Source of the DNA: Mesorhizobium sp. AR02
GTDB taxonomy: Bacteria; Pseudomonadota; Alphaproteobacteria; Rhizobiales; Rhizobiaceae
Assembly: GCF_024746835.1 (NCBI RefSeq)
Contig: NZ_CP080531.1
Coordinates: 2,852,001-2,916,000 of the forward strand
Length of the DNA stretch: 64,000 nucleotides
Direction: 5' to 3'
Below are positions 1-9,000 of the stretch, piece after piece; position 1 is the first letter of the stretch, and every line of letters starts with the position of its first letter. Both the position numbers and the translations under genes were made by a program. The notes under the pieces are model-generated. The model did not search any database. It saw nothing but the letters and a program-made list of their open reading frames with translations, and was not told the DNA's origin.

Positions 1-2
1 TC

Positions 3-521
3 GAATACTGGCTCGGCGTGAAGAACTCCAAGCTGCCGGCCAACACCTTTGTCGTGCGCGCCGCCGACCTCGAGGATGCCGACAAGAAGGCGTTCCTGGA
101 AAAATACCTGCGCGGCTGGGCGATGGGCCTCGAATTCGGCTACCAGAATCCACGCGCGGCGGTCGAAGCGGTGTTCGAGCAGTTCCCGACACTGGCCAAG
201 AATCTCGGGCCAGAGCTCGGCACCACCTCGATCCTGCAGCAGATCAACGTCTTCCGTGGCGACATGGACAAGCGCGGCGGCTGGGGCTCGCACGACATGG
301 CGAGCTGGCAGGGCTTCTTCGACGAGATCCACAAGATCGGCCAGATCACCAACCCGGTGAAGGCCGAGGATGTCTGCTCCAACGACCTGATCCCGGCGGC
401 CAACAGTTTCGACAAGGCCAAGGTCAAGGCCGATGCCGACGGCGTCAAACTGTCGGAAGGCTTTGCCGCGCTCGATGTCGAGAAGATCAAGGCGCATCTG
501 TTCGATTCGGCGGTGAAATAG
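3..521 (+). CDS. ABC transporter substrate-binding protein, C-terminal part (NMT1/SsuA-like)
   Basis: The reading frame is already open at the left edge of the window, so only the last 172 codons are present and the real start lies upstream. The sequence has the look of the C-terminal lobe of NMT1/THI5/SsuA-type periplasmic binding proteins: a helical segment with a conserved Lys/Tyr-rich patch (KYLRGWAMGLEF), a Phe-Pro-rich turn, and a helix before the C-terminus. Such proteins capture a small organic solute in the periplasm for an ABC importer. The co-directional dehydrogenase and amidase downstream suggest a catabolic operon for an imported amide or sugar-like compound, but the substrate cannot be read from the sequence. 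A palindromic repeat follows the stop codon. Confidence 0.6.
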   Translation, partial: EYWLGVKNSKLPANTFVVRAADLEDADKKAFLEKYLRGWAMGLEFGYQNPRAAVEAVFEQFPTLAKNLGPELGTTSILQQINVFRGDMDKRGGWGSHDMASWQGFFDEIHKIGQITNPVKAEDVCSNDLIPAANSFDKAKVKADADGVKLSEGFAALDVEKIKAHLFDSAVK

Positions 522-540
522 AGTGGCAAGTGTCGAGGTC

Positions 541-716
541 AGCGCTGCCCCTCACCTGCCTGCCGGCATCCTCTCCCCGTAAACGGGGCGAGGGACGCTG
601 TCATCGCCGGTTTCGCCAATCATTGACGTAGCAAGAAGGGCGCCAGCGTTGGGCCAGCTTCTTTCTCCCCGTTTACGGGGAGAAATGCCCGGCAGGGCAA
701 TGAGGGGCAGCGCTAA
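541..716. repeat. Palindromic intergenic repeat, family 1, copy 1
   Basis: The ends are perfect inverted repeats (AGCGCTGCCCCTCA at left, TGAGGGGCAGCGCT at right). Inside, a second inverted pair (CTCTCCCCGTAAACGGGG and CCCCGTTTACGGGGAGA) surrounds a more variable core. Closely related copies lie at 21862-22042 and 44285-44460. It fills the gap between the binding-protein gene and the dehydrogenase gene. Confidence 0.85.
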
Positions 717-799
717 CCTGACGTGATTTGCTCCTGAACAAAGCAATATGGGCGGTACTGTCGCCGCGCACGATTCAATCAAGAAATTGGGAGGCTGAC

Positions 800-1888
800 A
801 TGGCCGACAAGGTAAAAGTGCTGGTGGTGGGTCTCGGCAATATGGGGGCGTCGCACGCCAGCGCCTATCGCCGCTCCGAGGGCTTTCAGATCGTCGGCAT
901 CATGAGCCGCTCGATCAAGAGCAACACCAAGATCCCAGCGGAATTAGCCTTCTATCCGCTCTACGAGAATTTCGACCAGGCGCTGAAGGAAACCAGGCCG
1001 GACGCCGTGTCGATCAACAGCTGGCCGAACACGCACGCCGAATACGCGCTGAAGGCGATCGCGGCCAATTGCCATGTGTTCATGGAGAAGCCACTCGCCA
1101 CCAACATCGAGGATGCCGAAAAGGTCGTTGCCGCAGCGCGGGCCAAGAAGCGCAAGCTGGTGCTCGGCTACATCCTGCGCGTCCATCCCTCCTGGATCAA
1201 GTTCATCGAGGTCGGCAAGACACTCGGCAAGCCGCTGGTGATGCGGCTCAACCTCAACCAGCAGAGCAGCGGCAGCGCCTGGCACTGGCACAAGAACCTG
1301 ATCGATTCGCTGATCCCAATCGTCGATTGCGGCGTGCACTATGTCGACGTCATGTGCCAGCTCACCGGCGCGAAGCCGGTGCGGGTGCATGGCATCGGCG
1401 CCAAATTGTGGGCGGAAGCCGACAAGCAGAATTACGGCCATCTGCACGTCACCTTCGATGACGGTTCTGTCGGCTGGTACGAGGCCGGCTGGGGGCCGAT
1501 GATGAGCGAGACGGCCTATTTCGTGAAGGACGTGGTCGGCCCCAAGGGCGCGGTGTCGATCGTCGCCGGCCAGGCTGCAAGCACCGCCTCGGATGCCGAA
1601 GTCTCGAACTCAGCCGACATCGACCGCCACACCAAGACCGACGCGCTGAAGATCCATTATGCCGCGGTCGACGGTGATAAGAATTTCAAAAAACCTGACG
1701 AGATCGTCAGCATGGAGGACGAACCCGGCCACCAGGAGCTGTGCGACCGCGAGCAGGCCTTCTTCCTGCGCGCCATCCGCGAGGATCTCGATCTGACCGA
1801 GCAGATGGATGCCGCGGTCAACAGCCTGCGCATCGTGCTCGCCGCCGAACAGAGCATCGAACTGGGGCGCACCGTCGAGCTGGCCTGA
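800..1888 (+). CDS. Gfo/Idh/MocA family NAD(P)-dependent oxidoreductase
   Basis: This 362-residue protein begins with a Rossmann nucleotide-binding loop (GLGNMG, about residues 11-16). It carries the family's EKP motif (MEKPLA, near residue 97), whose lysine is catalytic in the family, and a DCGVHYVD segment matching the DxxxH active-site motif. Length is typical. The ATG at 800 is preferred over an in-frame TTG at 728 because GGGAGG sits just upstream. Members oxidise or reduce sugars, inositols and related polyols; the substrate here is not identifiable. It is probably co-transcribed with the amidase, from which it is separated by 170 bp containing a repeat. Confidence 0.85.
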   Translation: MADKVKVLVVGLGNMGASHASAYRRSEGFQIVGIMSRSIKSNTKIPAELAFYPLYENFDQALKETRPDAVSINSWPNTHAEYALKAIAANCHVFMEKPLATNIEDAEKVVAAARAKKRKLVLGYILRVHPSWIKFIEVGKTLGKPLVMRLNLNQQSSGSAWHWHKNLIDSLIPIVDCGVHYVDVMCQLTGAKPVRVHGIGAKLWAEADKQNYGHLHVTFDDGSVGWYEAGWGPMMSETAYFVKDVVGPKGAVSIVAGQAASTASDAEVSNSADIDRHTKTDALKIHYAAVDGDKNFKKPDEIVSMEDEPGHQELCDREQAFFLRAIREDLDLTEQMDAAVNSLRIVLAAEQSIELGRTVELA

Positions 1889-1899
1889 AGTGGCGCCAG

Positions 1900-2027
1900 C
1901 CCCCTCATCCGGCCGCTTCGCGGCCACCTCTCCCCGTGGGGGAGAAGAGGCTGGCGGCGGTGGTGACAGTCTCCTCTCCCCCTGGGGAGAGGTCAGCCGA
2001 GCGAAGCGGAGGCTGGGTGAGGGGGAG
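1900..2027. repeat. Pyrimidine-rich intergenic repeat, family 3, copy 1
   Basis: The segment alternates CTCATCCGGCC, CACCTCTCCCCG and their inverted complements (GGGGAGAGGTC, GGGTGAGGGGG). Similar but rearranged segments occur at 37229-37440, 38865-38919, 49529-49696 and 59876-59937. It could fold into a long imperfect hairpin in the transcript between the dehydrogenase and amidase genes. Confidence 0.65.
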
Positions 2028-2058
2028 TCACTCAGATCAGACATAAAAGGAGCAATAC

Positions 2059-3501
2059 ATGGCCGCTGTCACCGACAGTCTGTTGAAAACCTATGCCGAT
2101 GCCGATGCGCTCGACCTCGCCGCGCTGGTGCGCGGCGACCAGGTTTCGCCGGCCGAACTGGTCGAGGCGGCGATCACGCTGGTCGAGCGGCTCAACCCGG
2201 CGCTGAACGCGGTCATCCATCGCCTCTACGACATGGCGCGCGCGCAGGCCGGGACGGTCGACAAATCGGCGCCCTTCGCCGGCGTGCCGTTCCTGCTCAA
2301 GGAGCTGGCCTCGTCCTGGACCGGTGCGCCCAACACCAATTCTTGCCTTTACCTGAAGGACGTCGTCGCCGACTTCGACACCGAAGTCGTTCGCCGCATG
2401 AAGGCGGCGGGGCTGGTGCTGGTCGGCAAGTCGAACGCGCCCGAAAATGGCTGGTCGATCACGACCGAGCCGAAACTCTACGGCGTAACAAAGAATCCCT
2501 GGAAGGACGGCATCACGCCGGGCGGTTCGAGCGGCGGCGCGGCTGCGGCCATCGCGTCGCGCATGGTGCCGATCGCCGAGGCCAGCGATGGCGCCGGCTC
2601 GATCCGCATTCCGGCTTCCTGCTGCGGCATTGTCGGCCTGAAACCATCGCGCGGCCGCGTCAGCCTGGCGCCGTTCGGCGACTATTGGTATGGCGGCGCC
2701 TACTTTCTCTGCTGCTCGCGCTCCGTGCGCGACACCGCGGCCTATCTCGACGCGGTGGCCGGCGCGCTGCCGGGCGATCCCTACACGCCGCCGGTGCCGG
2801 ATGCCTCCTGGCTCGGCCTGTCAGCACGGGCGCCGAAGAAGCTGCGCATCGGCTTCACCGTCACGCCGCCCAACGGCACCGCCATCGATCCGGAGGTGAA
2901 GGCGGCGGTGCTGGCAACTGTCGCTGCGCTCGAGCGGTTGGGACACCATATCGAGGAGCACGACATGCCGCTCGACGCCAACGGCGTGTGGGCGACCTAT
3001 ACCAACATGACCTGCGTGCAGACGGCGGCGACGTTCGACTACCTTGAAACGGTGATCGGCCGGCCGGTTACGCCAAAGGACGTCGAGGCGGTGACCTGGG
3101 CAATCATCGAGCGTGGCCGCGCGACCAGCGGTGTCCGGCACATCGCCGATGTCGAGCAGCTCAGGCAGATCGGCCGCGACATTGTCGGCGATCTCAACGC
3201 CTACGACCTCTTCATCACGCCGACGCTGACGCAACTGCCGCGCCCGTTCGGCTATTACGACATGTCGGAGACCGACCTCGACCGCTACAATGTCAAATGG
3301 ACGGATGCCGTGTTCGCCTTCCCCTTCAACATTTCCGGCCAGCCGGCAATTTCGCTGCCGCTGGGATGGTCGAAAGACGGCGTGCCGATCGGCGTGCAGC
3401 TGGCCGGCCGTTATGGCGACGAGGCGACGGTGCTGGCGGCGTCGGCGCAGTTGGAGCAAGAGATGCCGTGGAAGGATCGGCGGCCGGCTGTGAGTGGTTA
3501 A
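2059..3501 (+). CDS. Amidase signature family hydrolase
   Basis: The 480-residue product has the complete amidase-signature core: Lys81 in PFLLKE, Ser157 in PGGSSGG and Ser181 in the glycine-rich GSIRIPA stretch form the expected Lys-Ser-Ser triad. These enzymes hydrolyse carboxamides to acid plus ammonia. AAAGGAGC precedes the ATG at a good distance. Length agrees with stand-alone amidases rather than GatA, and no GatB or GatC gene is nearby, so a tRNA amidotransferase role is unlikely. Its position after a transporter binding protein and a dehydrogenase suggests use of an imported amide, but the substrate is unknown. Confidence 0.88.
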   Translation: MAAVTDSLLKTYADADALDLAALVRGDQVSPAELVEAAITLVERLNPALNAVIHRLYDMARAQAGTVDKSAPFAGVPFLLKELASSWTGAPNTNSCLYLKDVVADFDTEVVRRMKAAGLVLVGKSNAPENGWSITTEPKLYGVTKNPWKDGITPGGSSGGAAAAIASRMVPIAEASDGAGSIRIPASCCGIVGLKPSRGRVSLAPFGDYWYGGAYFLCCSRSVRDTAAYLDAVAGALPGDPYTPPVPDASWLGLSARAPKKLRIGFTVTPPNGTAIDPEVKAAVLATVAALERLGHHIEEHDMPLDANGVWATYTNMTCVQTAATFDYLETVIGRPVTPKDVEAVTWAIIERGRATSGVRHIADVEQLRQIGRDIVGDLNAYDLFITPTLTQLPRPFGYYDMSETDLDRYNVKWTDAVFAFPFNISGQPAISLPLGWSKDGVPIGVQLAGRYGDEATVLAASAQLEQEMPWKDRRPAVSG

Positions 3502-3510
3502 CCTCTCCCG

Positions 3511-3696
3511 TCGTCATCCTGGGGCGGAGCAAGGAGCGCAGCGACGCAGCGCAGACCCCAGGATCCATGCCGGGACTCGGAAGCGCTGCTACAGTGCAGA
3601 ATTCTGCTCCGCCGCACTCCACGGCCAAGGTCGCGGCATGGATCCTCGGGTCTCCGCGACGGAGCTGCGCTCCTGCTCCGCCCGTGGATGACGAAG
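3511..3696. repeat. Palindromic intergenic repeat, family 2, copy 1
   Basis: The left arm (CGTCATCCTGGGGCGGAGC ... AGGATCCATGCCG) and the right arm (CGGCATGGATCCTCGGG ... GCTCCGCCCGTGGATGACG) are inverted copies of each other. The core contains CAGAATTCTGC. Related copies are at 27162-27424, 34455-34634 and 48148-48270. It sits between two convergent genes (amidase and M24 peptidase), a usual place for such palindromes. Confidence 0.85.
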
Positions 3697-3734
3697 GTGG
3701 AGGGGCCTCGGCCAATCTCCGGAGTGAAGCCCCG

Positions 3735-4976
3735 CTACCCAATCGTCTCCAGCCGTCTCGGCAGCCGGTTCATCGCCTTGGGGCCATCCGCCGCGATCAG
3801 GAACTGGTCCTCGAGGTTGAAGCTGGCGAGGCCGTCTATGTAGAGCGGGATTTCGAAGGCCAGCACCATGCCGGCCTCGATCACGACGTCGCTGTCGGCC
3901 GCAATGAACGGCCATTGCTCGGAAAACACCGACTGGCCGACGCTGTGGCCGAAATGGCCGCGGCGGTAAGAGGGCAGGCCTTGCCGCACCAGGCTGTCGG
4001 TGGCGACGCGATGCACATAAGCGAGCGTGTTTCCGGGGATCAGCGCCGCCAGCCCGTCCTCGAAGGCGCGCTCGGCGATCGCGTGCAGCTCTGCCTGGTC
4101 GGTGGAAGGCGGCCCGAAGGTGAAATTGCGCGACATGTCGGAGGCGTAGCCGCCGACCGTGCAGACCATGTCGCATTTCAAGGGATCGCCGGCCACGGCC
4201 CTGGCATCGGCGCCCTTGGCCCGGGCGCCGAGCGTCACATATTCCGCCGTCTGGACCGGATGCGACAGCCCGGCGGCCGCGTCGGCGACGCCTTTGCGGT
4301 AAAGCGCGACGAGATCGGCCTGGCGCATGCCGGCCATCGCGTCCACCTGCAGCCGCTCCAGCCCGGCTTCCGAGAGAAAAATACCTTGCTGCAGGAGATC
4401 GATTTCGCGCTGCGATTTGACGGCCCGCAGCCTGTCCAGGACCGGTGAGCCGTCGACCATCGGGGAGTGCGGCAGCAGCGCCTGGATGGCCGCGAAATCG
4501 GCGGCTGGAACAAAATCGAGGTCGATGCCGAGCGTTGCCCGCGCCAGTCCGAAGTCGTCCAGCAAGGCCTGCAACTGGCGCACCGAACCGGCGAGGTCGA
4601 AGGTGGCGGGCCGCGAGAAATCCGGCGTGCGGCCAAGCGAGGCCAGGCCGGCCTCGATGCGCTCGACCAGGGGAAGTCCGTGAGATGCATCGACCGGCGC
4701 GGATTCGATCCAGATCGGGTGCGAACGCACAATTGCTTCGGGCGCGGCGAGCCGCAGTTGCGCCGCGTTGAAGTCCGCGACGACGACACCGATCGGCAAA
4801 TCCTGCCGGGCCGGGATGACGACGAAGCCGCCGCCGGCGCGCCGGAACAGGCCCGCCGGGCCGATCCACGCACCGGTCGCATAGTGGAAGGCCTCGGGCG
4901 CCGTGAGCACCAGCGCACCGATGCCGGCGCGTTCCATCAAATGCGCGGCGCGCTGGCGGTCGACAAAGCCCGTCAT
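3735..4976 (-). CDS. M24 family metallopeptidase (Xaa-Pro aminopeptidase/creatinase-like)
   Basis: The 413-residue protein has an N-terminal creatinase-like domain followed by a pita-bread M24 domain. Expected metal ligands are visible: two aspartates in DMVCTVGGYASDMS, the histidine in the RGHFGHSVG segment, and glutamates in FEIPLYI and NLEDQFLI. The ATG at 4976 is chosen because CCGGAGAAAGAC lies directly upstream; longer in-frame starts lack such a site. Family members hydrolyse X-Pro dipeptides, creatine or related amidino compounds, so the substrate is open. It converges with the amidase gene across a palindromic repeat. Confidence 0.82.
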   Translation of the reverse strand: MTGFVDRQRAAHLMERAGIGALVLTAPEAFHYATGAWIGPAGLFRRAGGGFVVIPARQDLPIGVVVADFNAAQLRLAAPEAIVRSHPIWIESAPVDASHGLPLVERIEAGLASLGRTPDFSRPATFDLAGSVRQLQALLDDFGLARATLGIDLDFVPAADFAAIQALLPHSPMVDGSPVLDRLRAVKSQREIDLLQQGIFLSEAGLERLQVDAMAGMRQADLVALYRKGVADAAAGLSHPVQTAEYVTLGARAKGADARAVAGDPLKCDMVCTVGGYASDMSRNFTFGPPSTDQAELHAIAERAFEDGLAALIPGNTLAYVHRVATDSLVRQGLPSYRRGHFGHSVGQSVFSEQWPFIAADSDVVIEAGMVLAFEIPLYIDGLASFNLEDQFLIAADGPKAMNRLPRRLETIG

Positions 4977-5136
4977 GTCTTTCTCCGGATGTCCGAACCG
5001 GCAACGGAGCATTGCGGGTGCAGACAATCAAGCGCGTTCTGTGATGCCTCCCCGAAGTGACGGGTGGCGCGCTTGCTAATCGCGAAGGCATCCGATCCGT
5101 CGAGGCGGCAGTCCGCCAAAACGAACGGCGAAATCG

Positions 5137-5718
5137 CTACTTGATCGATTCCAGCTTGGCGACGGCCGCGGTGAAGCCGGCGAGCGACACCGGAATGGTG
5201 ACCGGCTTGCGGGTGACCGATTCCATGCCGATGTTCAGATTGGTTCCCGACTTCATCGTCTTGACCAGTTCCGGCGACAGCGGCGTGGCGGCATAGGCGC
5301 CGTTCTGGTCGCTGGTCTGGATGGCGATGACGACCTTTTGGCCCTGGTCGACCTGATAGCTGGCGCCGGACGGCAGGAACAGGCCGTGCGGCAGAGCGAG
5401 CAGCATGGCCAGGCTGCCATTGCTGCTGTCGCGGCGCACGGTCACCGTCAGCACACGCTGGCCGGTCTTGGCCTCGGTCAGGTTCTGCGACACCTGGCAC
5501 TGAAGCTCGCCGGTCGCCGAGCCGCTGGAGCAGTTCACGGCCCATGGATTGGCGTCGGCCGGCTTGGGTCCGGCCTCCTTGGGTTGAGACTGTTTGGATT
5601 GGGCTTCATTGGCGGTGTCCTCGGCAAACGCCGGGCCAAAAGAAGCCGATAGCAGCCACAGGGCAGCCGATGCCGCGACTATGCGAAGTAGATTAGCCTT
5701 AGCTAAAGTAATTGCCAT
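5137..5718 (-). CDS. Secreted invasion-associated locus B (IalB)-like protein
   Basis: The 193-residue product starts with a clear Sec signal peptide (AITLAK, a hydrophobic run, cleavage expected after AFA at residue 32). A Lys/Pro/Gln-rich linker follows, then an IalB-like domain with WAVNC and LQC (Cys63 and Cys74), the paired cysteines typical of this family. IalB was named from Bartonella, and homologues are common in non-pathogenic Rhizobiales as periplasmic or outer-membrane-associated proteins. The ATG at 5718 is supported by the signal peptide that begins there and by GAAG upstream. It is divergent from the giant autotransporter gene, with 317 bp between the two starts. Confidence 0.82.
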   Translation of the reverse strand: MAITLAKANLLRIVAASAALWLLSASFGPAFAEDTANEAQSKQSQPKEAGPKPADANPWAVNCSSGSATGELQCQVSQNLTEAKTGQRVLTVTVRRDSSNGSLAMLLALPHGLFLPSGASYQVDQGQKVVIAIQTSDQNGAYAATPLSPELVKTMKSGTNLNIGMESVTRKPVTIPVSLAGFTAAVAKLESIK

Positions 5719-6035
5719 GTTCTTCACGCCCCGCAGTTTTCCTTGCCCCGGCAGGTATTCTCCTGGAAATGGCTTGATACAACAATGGCGACTGCTCCGA
5801 AAGCCGAGTCCCCGGCCAAGCAAGCCGGCAAATCTACTGTGGCAATCTCGCCACAGGACAGAACTTTGAGGGTCGACAACAACACTCACAAGATTCCGGG
5901 CTCGCTATACAATAGAATTCGCGTGTAAGAATTAACACGCGGGACGTGTAGTCCCAGAAGGACTCGCCAGGGATGGGAACTACCGAGAAGTCTCGGCAAG
6001 TTGGTGGGGTGGCAGCGCGTGGGGAGGATTTCCGC
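5719..6035. other. Divergent intergenic region between ialB-like and giant autotransporter genes
   Basis: No gene is supported here. The region should hold two divergent promoters. Near the autotransporter start there are two inverted repeats: CGCGTGT...ACACGCG at 5920-5941 and GTAGTCCC...GGGAACTAC at 5948-5983. GGGGAGGA at 6021-6028 is the probable ribosome-binding site for a GTG start at 6036. Confidence 0.5.
5920..5941. promoter_or_regulatory. Short inverted repeat upstream of the giant surface protein gene
   Basis: Seven-base arms (CGCGTGT and ACACGCG) flank an eight-base spacer about 95 bp before the predicted start. It could be an operator or a small leader hairpin. No known regulator site is recognised. 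Confidence 0.3.
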
Positions 6036-9000
6036 GTGCGCGCCGGCTATCGGCGTTCGCGTATCGTAAGTCATCTTTGGAAAACGACGGCGCTGACGAC
6101 GCTGGCGCTTGGCCTTTCAGGCGTGGTTGCCCATGGCGACCCCGATGGGCTCTGGCAGCCGCAGATCCGCGCCATCATCGGCGCCGACAACAATGGCGGC
6201 AATGCCGCGCTCGAAGGCTTCATCCCGATCAAGCAGACGGCCGAATCGGTGCTGTTCCTGGATGTCAGGGCCAAGCACGATTTCAAGGATGCTTCCGGCC
6301 AGGATATCGGCCTCGGCATTCGCCGCATCGTCAATCCCGACCTGATGCTCGGCGGCTACGCCTATATCAACGTCGAGAACTACAACAGCACGCAGTTCAC
6401 AGCAGGCACGCTGGGCGTCGAGGCGATCACGCCGAACTTCGACGCGCATGTGAACGTCTTCGTGCCGATCAAGGGCGACAGCACCGACCACTCGACCAGC
6501 TCGACCCTGTCGATGGTCAGCAACCAGCTGATCGAACAGATATCGGTCCTCGATCATCGCGACTACGCGGCGTGGGGCATCGAGGGCGAGATCGGCGCCC
6601 AGGTTCCACTCAACCTGCCCGACAAGCACTCGCTGCGGCTGGACATTGGCGGCTACCATTTCGAGGATCCGCACGGCGACGACGGCAGCGTCACCGGCGC
6701 CAAGGCCGGGTTCGAATACACGATCGGCGATGTCTTCGGCAGCGGCACCGAACTGGTGCTGGCCGGCGAGGTCCGCGACGACAATCGCGACCACACCCAG
6801 TTCGCCGGCAGCGTGCGGCTGAACATCCCGTTCAACCCCGGCCATGGCTCGGACACTACCGGGGCCATCAGCGGTACGGACCCGGTCTATCCGGTCAGCG
6901 AAGGCCTGCGCAAGCGCGTCAACGAACGGGTGCGCGGCGATATCGGCGTCAGGATCCAGTCGCAGGACAAGACCGGCGGCTCGACCACGCGCGTCGCCAT
7001 CAACGCCGCCACCAACGCGGCGTTCGGCAAGTTCTACTTCGCCGATGGCGGCCTGGCGGGCGCCGGTACGCAGGCCGATCCGACGACGCTGGACGACGCG
7101 GTCACCAAGGCCGGCAGCGGCGGCTTTGTCGTTGCGCTGGGCGGCAATGGCAACATCCAGACCCCCGGCCAGACGCTTGCCGCCGGCCAGACGCTGATCG
7201 GCGGCGGCGAAAGCGTCACCGCGAAACTGTTCGGCGGCGGTACCGCCACCTTCAACCTCGGCGGCGCCGACGGCACGATCCAGGGCACCAACGTCGCCAA
7301 CAATGTCATCACGCTGGGCACCGGCAACACGCTGAACGGCATCACCATCACCGGCGGCGCCGACGGCATCTTCGGCAACAACGCCACCGGCACGACGCTG
7401 ACCAATGTCACGGTGACGGGCGCCGGCGGCAACGGCGCCGAATTCAAGGGCAATTCGACCAACGTCAGCGCATCCAATTTCACCGCGACCGGCAACGGCC
7501 TGGATGGCCTGCACATCGAAGACAACGGCACCTACAATTTCACCGGCACGACGCTGCTGCAGAGCAATCTCGACGACGGCCTCGATATATCAGGCCAGGG
7601 CACCTACACCTTCGCCATCGTCAATGCGCTGAACAATACCGATCGCGGCATAACGGTGCAGGGTACGTCGACCGGAGGCACGTTCACCACCGCTGGCGGC
7701 ACGGTGTCGGGCAATGGCGGCACGGCCGTCTTCATCGACCCGATCACCGCCCATGTGGTGCTGGATTCGATCACCCAGACCGGCGGCACATCCGGTGTGG
7801 TGCTCGACCATGTTTCGGGCAGCTTCACCGTCAACGGTGCGACGACGGTTTCCAACACGACGGGACCGGCGATCGCCATTACCGATTCGCCGGCGACGAT
7901 CCGCTTCGGCGACATCAACATCACCAATCCCGGCGCCGACGGCATGTCGTTCAGCGGTGTCAACGCGGCGGTGGTGGCCGGCAACATCGTCATTTCCGGC
8001 CTCGGCGTCGGCACCGGTCTCGATTTCTCCGGCAGCCAGACGAATTTCACCGCGCAGTCGCTCGCCATCAGCGGCCCGGGTGCTGCCGGCACGATCGGCA
8101 TCGACCTCGCCAACACCACCGGCGGCGCCTCGATCATCATCACCAATGGCGGCTCCATTTCGGGCGTCGACACGGGCGTGCGCCTCGGCATTTCCGGGTC
8201 GCTCGCCAATTCGGCCAATGCCCAGTTCAGCTTCGGTGGCGGTTCGATTGCCGGCATCACCGCTTCGCTCGATGCGCGCGGCCTCAACCAGACACTCGGC
8301 CTCTACGCGTTCGGCTCCACCACATTCAGCGGTCCGCAGCTGTTCGACGTGCAGAACGTGATCTTCATCGGCTCGTCGGCCACAGGCAGTGGCGACGGCT
8401 CTTCGCTGACGAACCTGGCTACGGTCGCGACCGCCGACGCCATCACCGCCAGCGACGCCATCTTCGTGCTGGTCAATGACGGCACGCCGATCGATGCCGC
8501 TGGCGGTTTCTCGTTGAGCGCCAGCCAGACGCTGGCCTCGTTCGGCAATGGCCGCTCCTTCTCGCTCGGCGGCGTGCCGATCAACGTTACCGGCGACAAT
8601 GTCCAGCATGACGTGGCCATCTCGGACCCTGCCGGCGCGGCGACGCTGACCAATTCCGGCTCCGGCGCTGTCGTCACGGCGGCCAACGGCAATTCGCTGC
8701 TCGACTTCAACATTTCGGGCGGCAGCGACGCGGGCATCAACGCAACCTCGATCAACGGCCTGACGATCCAGGGCGTGACCGTCAGCAATGTCGACACAGG
8801 TCTTTTCCTCGGCAGCGTGACCGGCACGGTTTCGGTCGACAATCTCAATGTCCAGAATGCGAGCCAAACCGGCATCGAGCTTGTCGCCTCGAGCGCGACC
8901 GTCAATTTCACCGGCAACACGACGATCGGCAATGCCACCAATGTCGGGCTGTTCGCCAACAATTTCGACGGCACCGCCACTTTCGACGACCTCGATATTA

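Noticed and set aside
728..799. A longer start (TTG at 728) for the Gfo/Idh/MocA gene.
   Set aside because: GGGAGG lies just before ATG 800 and the Rossmann motif begins shortly after it; the extra residues show no conserved features.
5948..6035. A known riboswitch in the leader of the giant gene.
   Set aside because: Only a simple inverted repeat is visible; I could not match the segment to a riboswitch consensus.
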